Shown: piece by piece, positions 7,265 to 16,089 of the stretch
Layout: the number at the start of each line of letters is the position of its first letter
How positions within the stretch are numbered: position 1 is the first letter of the stretch
Made by a program: the position numbers and the translations under genes
Source of the DNA: Promethearchaeota archaeon
GTDB taxonomy: Archaea; Asgardarchaeota; Lokiarchaeia; Sigynarchaeales; SOKP01
Direction of reading: 5' to 3'
Assembly: GCA_019057975.1 (NCBI GenBank)
Contig: JAHLWJ010000036.1
Coordinates: forward strand, 1-21,920
Length of the DNA: 21,920 nt
The notes under the pieces: model-generated
What the model was told of the DNA's origin: nothing
Databases searched by the model: none
What the model saw: only the letters and a program-made list of their open reading frames with translations

Positions 7265-8782
7265 ATGGCAATCAAAGCTGGAACAGTTTTTAATTATCTT
7301 CAGTTACCGGATGTATCTCAGTTTCCTTTTGTTATTAGCAAGAGAACGGATAAATTTTTCATCCAAAAGGGATTATTTGTTTATACAGAATCTAATGAAG
7401 GGTTTTTAATCGGAATTATTGATCGTATTATCTTATTAAATGAATATTTTAGCGATGCTTTAACGATTAAAGCCTATAATACTAATAATAATCCAAATAT
7501 ATTAAAGGGTCTTTTTCCAAGTGAAGATTTTGAATTTGCTATAGCTATTGTGAAATGTCTAGGAATAATAAAATTCAAGAACAATTCAAAAACTAATATT
7601 GACAAAATTTTGAGGATGACCTATCCAGCAAGTCCAGGAAGAGAAGTGTATATTGTAGAAGAAAATCTTCTAAATGAGTTTATAGGATTTGATGAAGAAA
7701 AAGGATTAAATTTAGGTAAAGTAAAAGTTACCAACACTAACGCAAAAATCAATATGAATCGGTTATTGAATAAACACTATGCAATTCTCTCGATTTCAGG
7801 AGGGGGTAAAAGTTATCTTACATCAATTCTCATAGAAGAGTTATTAAAAAGAGAAGAGGATTATGGTACCCCCGCAATAATTCTGATCGATGTTCATGGA
7901 GAATATTTATATTTGAATAAGGTCCCTGAATTAAAAGAGAGAGTAAGCATTCAAGATATCTCATATTTTCAAATCTCTGTCCCTAAAATGCCTATATATT
8001 CCTTTAAAAAATATCAAGGAGATATTTCAAATGTTCAAGTAAGAGAACTCGCAAAGTTTATCAAAAAATTAAAGAGAGAGAAAAATCGGTATACAATAGG
8101 AGATATTATTGAGCAAATTGAAAATGAATCAGATGGAAATAAAACAACACGACAAGCATTAATAGGTTGGCTATCTGATTTAGAACGATTAACTATATTT
8201 GGCTCCCAAGAGAACCCAATCTTGGATAACATTATTGAAAAACAGAAAATTACTATTTTTAATCTTCAAAAAGAAATTAGTATTAGAAAGAAGCAAATTA
8301 TTGTAGATTATATTTGTAATCGCTTATTTAATTTAAGGAGATTAAATAAAGTTCCTCCATTTTTACTAATTATTGAAGAAGCACATCAATTCTGTCCTGA
8401 AGCTGCTCACTCTAAAGCAATTTCTAAACCAATAATTGAAATGATTGCCAGAGAAGGAAGAAAATTCATGTCTTGTTTATGTTTAATAAGTCAGAGACCA
8501 AAAAGATTGAGCACTACAGCTCTTTCCCAATGTAACTCTAAAATGGTACTCAATATAAAAAATCCATATGATTTAAAACATCTTATGGATAGTTCTGAAG
8601 CAATTACAAAAGAGTATACCAACATGATATCAAGTTTAGGTGTAGGTGAAATGTTATTGATGGGGGCTGCTATCAATTATCCTATTTTTGTTGATATTAG
8701 AGAAAGAGAATATAGATCTAATACAGAAGAAATTTCTTTAGCTCAAATTTGTTTAAATTGGGAAAATAAACAATTAAAGTAA
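7265..8782 (+). CDS. herA: HerA-family DNA translocase/ATPase
   Basis: A 505-residue HerA/FtsK-superfamily ATPase. HerA normally forms a hexameric ring that pumps DNA with the nuclease NurA during Mre11-Rad50 end resection. Residues 1-165 form the beta-rich N-terminal (HAS-barrel-like) part. Walker A is SISGGGKS (176-183), with Ser where the first Gly is usual. LIDVHGEYL (207-215) follows, and Walker B is FLLIIEEAH (366-374). Downstream are IAREGRK (394-400), ISQRP (408-412) and SQCNSKMVLNIKNPYDLK (421-438), all typical of archaeal HerA. The start ATG at 7265 is chosen because the family begins close to the KAGTV strand. The frame is open upstream to 7178 but would add a hydrophobic stretch from T-rich DNA. 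No NurA, Mre11 or Rad50 gene is in the window. Confidence 0.85.
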   Translation: MAIKAGTVFNYLQLPDVSQFPFVISKRTDKFFIQKGLFVYTESNEGFLIGIIDRIILLNEYFSDALTIKAYNTNNNPNILKGLFPSEDFEFAIAIVKCLGIIKFKNNSKTNIDKILRMTYPASPGREVYIVEENLLNEFIGFDEEKGLNLGKVKVTNTNAKINMNRLLNKHYAILSISGGGKSYLTSILIEELLKREEDYGTPAIILIDVHGEYLYLNKVPELKERVSIQDISYFQISVPKMPIYSFKKYQGDISNVQVRELAKFIKKLKREKNRYTIGDIIEQIENESDGNKTTRQALIGWLSDLERLTIFGSQENPILDNIIEKQKITIFNLQKEISIRKKQIIVDYICNRLFNLRRLNKVPPFLLIIEEAHQFCPEAAHSKAISKPIIEMIAREGRKFMSCLCLISQRPKRLSTTALSQCNSKMVLNIKNPYDLKHLMDSSEAITKEYTNMISSLGVGEMLLMGAAINYPIFVDIREREYRSNTEEISLAQICLNWENKQLK

Positions 8783-9004
8783 ATCGGTAGATATCCCTTC
8801 TCTTATCGCCTTGTTATGCTTATTAAAAACTATCATTTTCTTATTCTTTGAGACACGAAACACGTTAATTATTGCCATACACTCCAATTTCATAAATATC
8901 TCTTCTAAAATTAAGGAATTAACGTAAGGAAATTCTTTCTTAAGAAGTTCTTCGAGACGTTTATCTAAGATTTCTCCTTTATTTTTTATAAGGATATCAA
9001 TCAA
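8774..9004 (-). CDS. small possible winged-helix protein
   Basis: A 76-residue protein whose stop overlaps the end of the convergent herA gene by nine bases. The helix-helix-then-beta-hairpin layout, with LEEIFMKLECMAIINVFRV (33-51) followed by a lysine-rich turn and another strand, fits a small winged-helix DNA-binding domain; this is inference. The start shown is TTG at 9004. The frame stays open upstream to about 9085, and an AGGTGG motif lies at 9053-9058, but no standard start codon follows it in frame. The N-terminus could thus be longer by up to about 14 residues with an unusual start. Convergent placement behind herA does not show a shared role. Confidence 0.5.
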   Translation of the reverse strand: MIDILIKNKGEILDKRLEELLKKEFPYVNSLILEEIFMKLECMAIINVFRVSKNKKMIVFNKHNKAIREGISTDLL

Positions 9005-9124
9005 TGAATTTACTATTGGTTTTTCGTTCCAACGATGAGCTTCTATATTAAACCACCTAAAATGTGTATAATAAATAGAGTATTATGATTGATAATAATT
9101 TCTTTCTAATTAATTTTGGGAAAT

Positions 9125-11341
9125 TTATACGAACAACCTATCTTCTTTTGATTCTTCAATTCTTCGACTTTTCAATTTTTCACCGAATTTTTCATACCAC
9201 TCTATTACTTCTTTTGTTATGGAAGGATGAATATCTTCTCTAGCTTCTTTAAAATGTTCCATCGTAACTTTTCTTGCTCTGATATTTTCTCTAAGAGCTA
9301 TCATTGCAGCTTCACGACACCAAGTCTCTATATCAGCTCCAGAAAACCCTTCAGTTATTTCTATCAATTTTTCTATTTTCAAATTTGCGCCAAGCGGCAT
9401 ATCTTTAGTGAATATTTTTAAGATTTCAAATCTTGCCTTTTCTTCTGGATGATGAACTAATAATATTCGATCAATTCTCCCAGGTCTAATCAATGCAGGA
9501 TCCAAAATATCAGGGCGGTTTGTCGCAGCAATTACAACAATATCCTTCATCACTTCTAATCCATCTAATTCTGTTAAGAATTGCGAAAGGACTTTTTCTG
9601 ATACTCCGGAATCAGAAGTGTGTCTACCTCGACTTGGTGCTATTGAATCGAATTCATCAAAAAAAACAATACAAGGTGCTGCCATCTTTGCTTTTCTAAA
9701 TACTTCTCTTATAGCCTTCTCACTTTCTCCAACCCATTTTGATAAAAGTTCTGGTCCTTTTATTGAAATAAAATTAGCTTTACTCTCAGTTGCCACAGCT
9801 CTTGCGAGTAGCGTTTTACCACAACCAGGTGGGCCATAAAGCAAGATGCCCCTTGGAGGTCTTATTCCCATACGACTGAATATAGTTGGATTCGATAAAG
9901 GCCAATCAACTGCTTCAATCAATTGCTGTTTTAACTTTTCTAAGCCACCTACTTGATCCCATGTGACATTTGGAACTTCTACAAATACTTCCCTTATTGC
10001 AGAAGGTAAGACCTCTTTCAAAGCTTCCTCAAAATCATTTTTAGTTACCTCAATTTGCTCTAATAATTCTGGGTCTATTATTTCTGATTCTAGATCTATC
10101 TTAGGTAAATATCTTCGTAAAGCTGACATGGCTGCTTCTCGAGCTACAGCAGAAATATCTGCTCCAACAAATCCATGAGTTATTTGAGCAAATTCCTTTA
10201 ATGAAATTTTCTTATCAAGAGGCATATTTCTTGTGTGTATTTGAAATATTTCTAACCTTTCTTTTTCATTCGGCACTTTTATTTCAATTTCACGATCAAA
10301 TCTACCAGGTCTCCTCAAAGCAGGATCTAAACTATTTGGTCTATTAGTCGCACCAATGACAATAACTTTTCCTCTACCATGTAGGCCGTCCATTACAGCT
10401 AGAAGTTGAGCAACAACTCGTCGTTCTACTTCGCCAGTAACAGTTTCTCTCTTTGGAGCAATCGCGTCTATCTCATCAATAAAGATAATTGAAGGGCTTT
10501 TCTCTTCTGCTTCAATAAAAAGTTTACGTAACTTCTTCTCAGATTCTCCATAAAATTTACTCATAATTTCTGGACCATTAATTGATATGAAATGCGCTTC
10601 ACTTTCATTAGCAACTGCCTTAGCTAATAATGTTTTTCCACAACCTGGTGGACCTCTTAGTAATACCCCTTTTGGTGGATCGATCCCCAATCGTTTAAAT
10701 AAAGAGGGATGACGTAAAGGTAATTCAACCATTTCTCGTACTCGTTGGATTTCCCTATCTAATCCACCAACATCCTCATATGTTATATAACCGACACCTG
10801 CTTCAACATCTTCAGTAACTTTTTCGCTTATATTAAGTATTGTGTCTTGTTTTATTATACAAACTTCATTAGGTCTCATACTGATTACTTTAAAAGTAAT
10901 TTCTCTGCTGATTCCTATGGATATGAAAATAAAATCATCGACCGTAACTGGATAATTATTTAGCTTTCTTTTCACAAAACTCTCGAATCTAGGATTATTT
11001 CTTATTTTAACGCTAGATGGTGCTAAAACTATATTTTGAGCTGGTTCCGCTTTCACTTTACGAATTTCTAATGTATCATCAATCCTTGTTCCTGTGTTCT
11101 TTTGTAACCTAGAATCAACGCGAACTATTCCCAAACCATTATCTTGAGGATAACTTGGCCAAGCAATTCCAGCACTATTCTTCTTGCCAATAACCTCAAT
11201 AACATCGCCTGTTTGAATGTTTAATTTTTCCATTGTTTTTTGATCGATTCTTATGATATTGCGTCCAATATCCCTTTTTTTAGCTTTTTGGACTCGCAAC
11301 ACTACACTCGGAGTGTTATCTTTTTCATTCTGATCGGACAT
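9125..11341 (-). CDS. cdc48: Cdc48/VAT-type AAA+ ATPase
   Basis: A 738-residue two-ring AAA+ unfoldase of the Cdc48/p97/VAT family, which unfolds proteins, often for the 20S proteasome. The N domain is about 1-185 (double-psi barrel plus second lobe). D1 has Walker A GPPGCGKT (230-237), Walker B IIFIDE (285-290) and the arginine-finger segment RRPGRFDR (343-350). D2 has Walker A GPPGCGKT (503-510), Walker B IVFFDE (558-563) and RPGRIDR (619-625). Pore loops are KFYG (262-265) in D1 and KWVG (535-538) in D2. Both ATP sites look intact. The C-terminus is LFV, close to the HbYX tail that docks ATPases on the proteasome. The start ATG has no clear Shine-Dalgarno site. It lies 83 bases after FEN1. 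Confidence 0.96.
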   Translation of the reverse strand: MSDQNEKDNTPSVVLRVQKAKKRDIGRNIIRIDQKTMEKLNIQTGDVIEVIGKKNSAGIAWPSYPQDNGLGIVRVDSRLQKNTGTRIDDTLEIRKVKAEPAQNIVLAPSSVKIRNNPRFESFVKRKLNNYPVTVDDFIFISIGISREITFKVISMRPNEVCIIKQDTILNISEKVTEDVEAGVGYITYEDVGGLDREIQRVREMVELPLRHPSLFKRLGIDPPKGVLLRGPPGCGKTLLAKAVANESEAHFISINGPEIMSKFYGESEKKLRKLFIEAEEKSPSIIFIDEIDAIAPKRETVTGEVERRVVAQLLAVMDGLHGRGKVIVIGATNRPNSLDPALRRPGRFDREIEIKVPNEKERLEIFQIHTRNMPLDKKISLKEFAQITHGFVGADISAVAREAAMSALRRYLPKIDLESEIIDPELLEQIEVTKNDFEEALKEVLPSAIREVFVEVPNVTWDQVGGLEKLKQQLIEAVDWPLSNPTIFSRMGIRPPRGILLYGPPGCGKTLLARAVATESKANFISIKGPELLSKWVGESEKAIREVFRKAKMAAPCIVFFDEFDSIAPSRGRHTSDSGVSEKVLSQFLTELDGLEVMKDIVVIAATNRPDILDPALIRPGRIDRILLVHHPEEKARFEILKIFTKDMPLGANLKIEKLIEITEGFSGADIETWCREAAMIALRENIRARKVTMEHFKEAREDIHPSITKEVIEWYEKFGEKLKSRRIEESKEDRLFV

Positions 11342-11424
11342 ATTATTCCATTTTTAAGAATATGTTATTTATTTAATATTAAAAAATAATAATTTTGTAA
11401 AAATTTTTCCTTTTCGTAATATAT

Positions 11425-12477
11425 TTAATTCTTAAGAAAATCATCCAAAGAAACTTGGGTTTTATTAGACTCCAATTTCCTTAATCTATCTAAAGCATTT
11501 TCAACTCTTTGTCTTGAAAAATTATGTTGTTCTATTAGTAATTCTTCTATTCTTTCAAAGTCGATCTTCTTGGGTTTTGGTATTATATAATCTTTTTTAA
11601 CGTCTGGATATAAAAATATATTTTTAATATGCTCTACTAATTCTGGCTCTAAAAAAATTTCTTTATTTCCAACTTTAACATTACTTTTTAAGATATTTTC
11701 TATAGAATCATATTTTTTAATTAAATCCAAAGCGGTTTTCTGACCAATCCCTTTAATTCCAGGGAAGAAATCGGTCCCTATTAAGATGCCCATTTCAACT
11801 AGCTGTTCTCGGGTTATTCCTAAATTTTTTAAGAATTTTGATAACGAAACATACTCTATATCTAAAGTTACGGTCGTATTCTTTACTCTCCTACTTCGAT
11901 TAATAGCAAAATTACGAATAAAACGCTCTCCTCCAAATAATAATGTATCATAATCTTGAGAAGCACATGCCCAAGCGTCTCCAGCTTCAACCATATAAGC
12001 AGATTGAGCTTCTCCTTCAGAAGTAGCTTGAATTATCGGGATACCCATGGATTCAATCAATTTTTTACTTTCTTCGATCATACCCTCATCAAGTTTTGAA
12101 GTTAGCTGTGCAAATTTTTTAGCTTCTTTGAAATCTTCTGCATCTTGAGCTTCAATCATCTTTTTTTGAGCTTCTTCCTTAACTTTTTTCCGCTCTTTTA
12201 TTGTATCAAGTTTTAATTCAGAAGGTATACCATCAAAAACGTAAATAGGTCTTATATTATGCTCTAAAAAGTTAATACTCCTATAAAACAGTCCAGATAA
12301 ATGTGATGTTGTCTTTCCCTGATAATCTTTTAGCGGGGTTCCATCTTGTTGCCGGATTATAGCTAAAAATTGATAAATTGTATTAAACGCGTCAATTGCG
12401 ATATTTTTATTAAACAAATTTTCAATTGTTATCGATCGTTTGACTTCATTTACTAATTCATTTATTTTAACGCCCAT
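11425..12477 (-). CDS. fen: flap endonuclease FEN1
   Basis: A 350-residue flap endonuclease of the XPG/Rad2 family, which removes 5' flaps during Okazaki-fragment maturation and repair. The acidic metal ligands are present: D29 (IAIDAFN), D82 (VFDGIP), E154 and E156 (SEGEAQ), D175 and D177 (SQDYD), and D236 (GTDFFPG). The helix-hairpin-helix GIKGIGQKTAL (240-250) binds DNA. The protein ends with QVSLDDFL (341-348), a PCNA-interacting (PIP) box at the usual position. Length is normal for the archaeal family. It lies 65 bases after Nob1 and 83 before Cdc48 on the same strand. Confidence 0.97.
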   Translation of the reverse strand: MGVKINELVNEVKRSITIENLFNKNIAIDAFNTIYQFLAIIRQQDGTPLKDYQGKTTSHLSGLFYRSINFLEHNIRPIYVFDGIPSELKLDTIKERKKVKEEAQKKMIEAQDAEDFKEAKKFAQLTSKLDEGMIEESKKLIESMGIPIIQATSEGEAQSAYMVEAGDAWACASQDYDTLLFGGERFIRNFAINRSRRVKNTTVTLDIEYVSLSKFLKNLGITREQLVEMGILIGTDFFPGIKGIGQKTALDLIKKYDSIENILKSNVKVGNKEIFLEPELVEHIKNIFLYPDVKKDYIIPKPKKIDFERIEELLIEQHNFSRQRVENALDRLRKLESNKTQVSLDDFLKN

Positions 12478-12542
12478 TTTAGCAATTAAACCTTTTTTTT
12501 CACCTGCGATAATAATATATGATACAATTTATATAATTCCCA

Positions 12543-13091
12543 CTAATATATTATATTACTTTTAGGCCTTCTTTTCAATTTAGATCCACATTTCTCGCAT
12601 ATTTTATTTAAGTCTTCAGCTTTATGTATGCTTTTACAAAAAGGACAATATATTTCCCAGACGATTTTTGAATTAATCCCTTCCTTATGCAAGGGAGAGA
12701 AAGGGATATTTAGTTCAGAACATACGTTCTCAATTGAATAATCATTGGAATAAATCTTAACATCCTCATCTTGGTTTTCTATTAGTTCTAACGTTAACGC
12801 TATTAATTCTTTGTCTGCCTTTGATAATGCTTTATAATCCCCAGTTGATTTGGATTTCTGTTCTACTCTAAAAATATATTTTTCTGAAGGTATAGTAAGA
12901 ATTAACTTTTTACTGATGGTCGCAGCCTCAATTTTATTTAAAATATTTCTATTTTTATCCTTATATTTTCTTACTTTAATTTCTTCGATTATTTTTGGGG
13001 TAGTATAGATTTTTCCCTTAATTAAATTGATATCAATTCCAGTGAGGAAAATGTTAGTATCAAAAATGTAAATTGGAGATTTTTCTTTCAT
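12543..13091 (-). CDS. nob1: rRNA endonuclease Nob1 (PIN domain plus zinc ribbon)
   Basis: A 182-residue Nob1-type endonuclease, which in Archaea and eukaryotes matures the 3' end of 16S/18S rRNA. The PIN nuclease core shows D11 (IFDTN), E36/E37 after the second strand, D93 (LSKADKELIAL) and D117 (YSNDYS). A C4 zinc ribbon follows, CPFC (149-152) and CEKC (165-168), then a basic tail; PIN plus ribbon is the Nob1 layout. I start at the ATG at 13091, four bases after the NAD-kinase stop, because the first PIN strand then sits at the usual distance from the N-terminus. An in-frame ATG at 13118, inside NAD kinase, would add nine residues. Tight spacing suggests translational coupling to NAD kinase. 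Confidence 0.9.
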   Translation of the reverse strand: MKEKSPIYIFDTNIFLTGIDINLIKGKIYTTPKIIEEIKVRKYKDKNRNILNKIEAATISKKLILTIPSEKYIFRVEQKSKSTGDYKALSKADKELIALTLELIENQDEDVKIYSNDYSIENVCSELNIPFSPLHKEGINSKIVWEIYCPFCKSIHKAEDLNKICEKCGSKLKRRPKSNIIY

Positions 13092-13095
13092 TTTA

Positions 13096-13992
13096 CTATT
13101 CTTCTGGTGAATCATCAATAGGCGTTCTTACTGTAGAAAGAATCTTCTTTCTTAAACGTGTATAATAACTTTTACTAAACCGAATAAATTTATTATGAGA
13201 ATTTGCCTTACGAATCCTGATTTTGGTATTAGGTGCTATTTTCTTAATAGTTCTTTGTCCATCTATGACTATTTTTGCGTCTAATCGGGGTCGTAGGAGC
13301 TGAATTTCAATTACACCATCAATAGGAAGTATAATTGGTTTTAATCCTGACCCTGCAAAACTATTTAAGGGGGTTATCTGCATAATTTCCATATTAGGAT
13401 TAACAATTGCACCTCCAGCACTTAAATTATAAGCAGTGGATCCTGTTGATGTAGAAATTATCACACCATCCAAATAGCTACGGTTTAGGAAAATACCATT
13501 AATTCTTATCGATACTTGTAGTACTTTGGAACTCTTTGAAGAAACTATTAAAACCTCATTCAATGCGTTATTCAACCTAATTTCTTCAGAGTTTTTAACT
13601 ATATAAGGGGTAATTTTTGAACATAGCTCACATTCAAATTCACCGTTTAATGCATGTATTAAATCTTTAAAGATTGTTCTCTCATTCGATTCATCTAAAA
13701 AACCTATAGAGCCAACATTTACACCTAAAATAGGAGGGGGATCTCTTTGTGATAACCCACTAGCAACTCGTAAAATTGATCCATCTCCACCTATTATAAT
13801 TATGAATTTTATATTATCAGCACTCATTTCCGCCAAATCCATATCATTATGTGGAAAAATCTTTGGAGCAATTCTAGTTTCTAAATAGACGACTTCCCCC
13901 TTTTGTACTAAAAACTCAAAGACTCTCTTTGCTAATTTGATTGCTCTTTCTGAATCTAATCTACACGCAATAGCAATAGGTTTTTTTTCCAT
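13096..13992 (-). CDS. nadK: NAD kinase
   Basis: A 298-residue NAD(+)/polyphosphate kinase, making NADP from NAD in the cytoplasm. The diacylglycerol-kinase-like fold shows the catalytic GGDG (68-71), VNVGSIGFL (91-99), the LNEVLI segment (144-149) that contacts the nicotinamide ribose, and the glycine-rich TSTGSTAYNLSAGG (181-194). A second beta-sheet domain ends in VIDGQ, also typical. The ATG at 13992 follows an AAAGGTG-type site about eight bases upstream and a clear TATA-like box. Length is normal, with a slightly long basic C-terminal tail. The nob1 gene follows after four bases. Confidence 0.95.
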   Translation of the reverse strand: MEKKPIAIACRLDSERAIKLAKRVFEFLVQKGEVVYLETRIAPKIFPHNDMDLAEMSADNIKFIIIIGGDGSILRVASGLSQRDPPPILGVNVGSIGFLDESNERTIFKDLIHALNGEFECELCSKITPYIVKNSEEIRLNNALNEVLIVSSKSSKVLQVSIRINGIFLNRSYLDGVIISTSTGSTAYNLSAGGAIVNPNMEIMQITPLNSFAGSGLKPIILPIDGVIEIQLLRPRLDAKIVIDGQRTIKKIAPNTKIRIRKANSHNKFIRFSKSYYTRLRKKILSTVRTPIDDSPEE

Positions 13993-14025
13993 GATTCCGC
14001 ACCTTTCGTTAATTAAATCTTAACT

Positions 14026-14037
14026 ACTTATATATCT
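14026..14037 (-). promoter_or_regulatory. TATA-like promoter element for nadK-nob1
   Basis: On the minus strand the sequence GATATATAAGT lies about 35-45 bases upstream of the nadK ATG. An archaeal start site some 25 bases beyond it would give a short leader that still includes the GGTG ribosome-binding site. It directly follows the T-rich end of the upstream unit. Confidence 0.45.
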
Positions 14038-14040
14038 ATC

Positions 14041-14050
14041 AAAAAAATAA
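14041..14050 (-). terminator. oligo-T terminator candidate after aIF5A
   Basis: Seven T in a row on the minus strand (A7 at 14041-14047) lie about 60 bases after the aIF5A stop and just before the nadK promoter. This would separate the two transcription units. Confidence 0.4.
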
Positions 14051-14107
14051 AAGATTATTTGGAAAATATTATTAATGTTTATACTTTATTGAAATTTTTT
14101 AGTTTAT

Positions 14108-14536
14108 CTAGTTAGTAAAAACTCTATTTATTAGTGTACGGTTAGCCAATTTCCAGTAATCTACTTGAGCAGTTGATATCATATCAGGGTTTGCCTGGAG
14201 TTCTTTCAATTTCTTTGTTAATTCCTCCTCTTTCGGCCAATCAACATCGAAAGATTCATAAGATTCTAAATCCATAATATTTATCGAAGCATCTTCTATA
14301 AAATTGATTTGGGCATTACCCTTTAAGATCTCGGGAATTTCAACCATATGGCCCGAGGGTATGGTGAGTGAGCGTTTATTATCATCAAAAAGACCAACGC
14401 AGACGACTCTGACTTTAGCGTGTCCATGTTTTCCACTTTTACTTCTCTCTGTTGCTTTAATAATACATGGCTCATCGTCAACCATGATAAATTGCCCAGA
14501 TTTTAATTTTTGTATCTCTGTTCTTCTAATAGACAA
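14108..14536 (-). CDS. eif5A: translation factor aIF5A (hypusine-type)
   Basis: A 142-residue archaeal IF5A, which binds the ribosome and relieves stalls at difficult peptide bonds. The hypusination loop reads SKSGKHGHAK (32-41), with the modifiable lysine at K36. The C-terminal OB domain follows from about residue 72. The start is TTG at 14536: it has GGTGG eight bases upstream, and the ATG further up is followed at once by an in-frame TAA, so it cannot start this protein. Length is normal. It is divergent from SRP54 across a 153-base spacer. Deoxyhypusine synthase is not in the window. Confidence 0.95.
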   Translation of the reverse strand: MSIRRTEIQKLKSGQFIMVDDEPCIIKATERSKSGKHGHAKVRVVCVGLFDDNKRSLTIPSGHMVEIPEILKGNAQINFIEDASINIMDLESYESFDVDWPKEEELTKKLKELQANPDMISTAQVDYWKLANRTLINRVFTN

Positions 14537-14689
14537 TTACATTTCCACCTTAGTTTGTTTTTTCTTATTCAAAAAATTTTTAATTAATTTTGACATTTCT
14601 TTTATGATATATTATATTTTTAACAAAAAAAAATATTAGTTTTTGAGAACTATTCCAAATATATTAAAAAAAATTAGAGCAAAGCATTA
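14537..14689. promoter_or_regulatory. divergent promoter region aIF5A / SRP54
   Basis: The spacer holds a TATA-like AAATATATTA at 14658-14667, about 25 bases before the SRP54 ATG, which would give a nearly leaderless transcript. A second AT box lies at 14603-14618. For aIF5A, GGTGG sits just upstream of its TTG start. Boxes are assigned by position and composition only. Confidence 0.4.
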
Positions 14690-16063
14690 ATGGTTTTAGA
14701 AAAACTTGGAAGACAATTAGATAGTGCAATACGCAGAATTAGACGCCTTCCAATAGTGAATAAGGATGCAATCAATGCCCTTATTCAGGACCTTCAACGA
14801 AGTCTCCTGAGTGCTGATGTAAAAGTTGAGTTAGTTTTCCAGATGACGGAAAATATTAAAAAAGAAGCGACGAATACAAAACTACAAAAGGCAAAACGGA
14901 AAGATTTTATAATAAAATTAGTACATGATGAGCTTATTAACCTTTTAGGTGGAAAACCAGCCCCAATTCGAATCAAACCTGGGAAAAAGAATGTGATTCT
15001 ACTTGTTGGAATCCAAGGATCTGGTAAAACAACCACAATCGGCAAATTAGCTAAATATTACAAAAGTAAAGGATATAAAGTAGCAGCTTTAACAACTGAT
15101 ACTTGGCGACCTGGTGCTTATGAACAATTAGTTCAACTGACTGAACAAATTGGAGTAAAGTGCTATGGAAATCCAAATGAGAAAAATGCTATTAAAATTG
15201 CGGTTCAAGAGACTAAAAAAGCAATAAATGATGGAAATGATTTAATTATTGTAGACACAGCAGGGAGACATAAAGAAGAAAAAGAATTAATGAAAGAAAT
15301 GGCAATTCTCGAACAAAAATTAAAGCCGAACGAAAATATCCTCGTCCTCGATTCTACCCTAGGCCAACAAGCATTCAACCAAGCCCAAGCGTTCTCAAAT
15401 ACTACAGATATCGGAAGTATTATCGTCACAAAGCTGGATGGGACCGCAAAGGGAGGCGGAGCCATTTCCGCATGCGCTGCTACAAATGTCGGAATCCGTT
15501 TCATTGGTGTTGGAGAAAAAATCGATGACCTTGAAGAATTTGAAGCATCTAAATTTGTAGGAACTCTACTTGGTGTACCCGATATTGAATCATTAGTTCA
15601 AAAAGTTGAGGAAGCAGAAATTGCACCAGATGAAGAAACCATTAAACGTATGATGCACGGACGGTTCACCCTCGAGGACCTCTATCAACAGCTGATTTCA
15701 ATCAAGAAAGTGGGAAAATTCCAGCAAATATTAACTATGATGGGCGGAGGAAACATTCCTGATGCTTTAAAGGGCGATGCAGAGCAAAACCTCGAACGCT
15801 GGCGAATAGTATTAGACTCCATGACTTATGAAGAGAAAATGGAGCCGAAAATTATCAAGAAAACAAGAAAAAGAAGGATTGCTATAGGTTCGGGTACAGA
15901 ATACTCTGTAATAAATAAAATGCTCGACCAGTACTCACAAATGAAAAAATTTATGAAGAGACTCCTCCAAATGCAGAAGAAAGGTAAAGGATTTCCAGGA
16001 ATGCCCGGTTTACCTGGTGGAAAAGCGGGTGCAGATTTCATGAAAAAGTTAGGTAAATTTTAG
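14690..16063 (+). CDS. srp54: signal recognition particle GTPase SRP54
   Basis: A 457-residue SRP54, the GTPase that binds signal sequences and SRP RNA and docks ribosomes at the membrane receptor. The N domain (1-95) contains the ALLEADV-equivalent SLLSADVKVELV (38-49). The G domain has GIQGSGKTTT (106-115), the TDTWRPGAYEQL insertion region, DTAGRH, TKLDGTAKGGG and GVGEKIDDLEEF. The M domain is about 325-440, with the RNA-binding ERWRIVLDSMTYEEK and RRIAIGSGT segments, and a Met/Gly/Pro-rich end. All GTPase motifs look intact. Between about 15310 and 15800 the codons are richer in G and C than around them. The ATG at 14690 lacks a clear ribosome-binding site. Confidence 0.98.
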   Translation: MVLEKLGRQLDSAIRRIRRLPIVNKDAINALIQDLQRSLLSADVKVELVFQMTENIKKEATNTKLQKAKRKDFIIKLVHDELINLLGGKPAPIRIKPGKKNVILLVGIQGSGKTTTIGKLAKYYKSKGYKVAALTTDTWRPGAYEQLVQLTEQIGVKCYGNPNEKNAIKIAVQETKKAINDGNDLIIVDTAGRHKEEKELMKEMAILEQKLKPNENILVLDSTLGQQAFNQAQAFSNTTDIGSIIVTKLDGTAKGGGAISACAATNVGIRFIGVGEKIDDLEEFEASKFVGTLLGVPDIESLVQKVEEAEIAPDEETIKRMMHGRFTLEDLYQQLISIKKVGKFQQILTMMGGGNIPDALKGDAEQNLERWRIVLDSMTYEEKMEPKIIKKTRKRRIAIGSGTEYSVINKMLDQYSQMKKFMKRLLQMQKKGKGFPGMPGLPGGKAGADFMKKLGKF

Positions 16064-16070
16064 AATTTAG

Positions 16071-16076
16071 TTTTTT
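16071..16076 (+). terminator. short oligo-T tract after SRP54
   Basis: Six T follow the SRP54 stop by about seven bases. It may cause partial termination, since the next gene starts only 14 bases further on. Confidence 0.3.
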
Positions 16077-16089
16077 ACTTATAATATGT

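Noticed and set aside
9493..10178. Several rightward frames opposite cdc48
   Set aside because: They mirror the AAA+ coding sequence and show no independent protein pattern or ribosome-binding sites.
14304..14639. Rightward 111-codon frame opposite aIF5A
   Set aside because: It is the shadow of a strongly conserved gene on the other strand and runs into its promoter.
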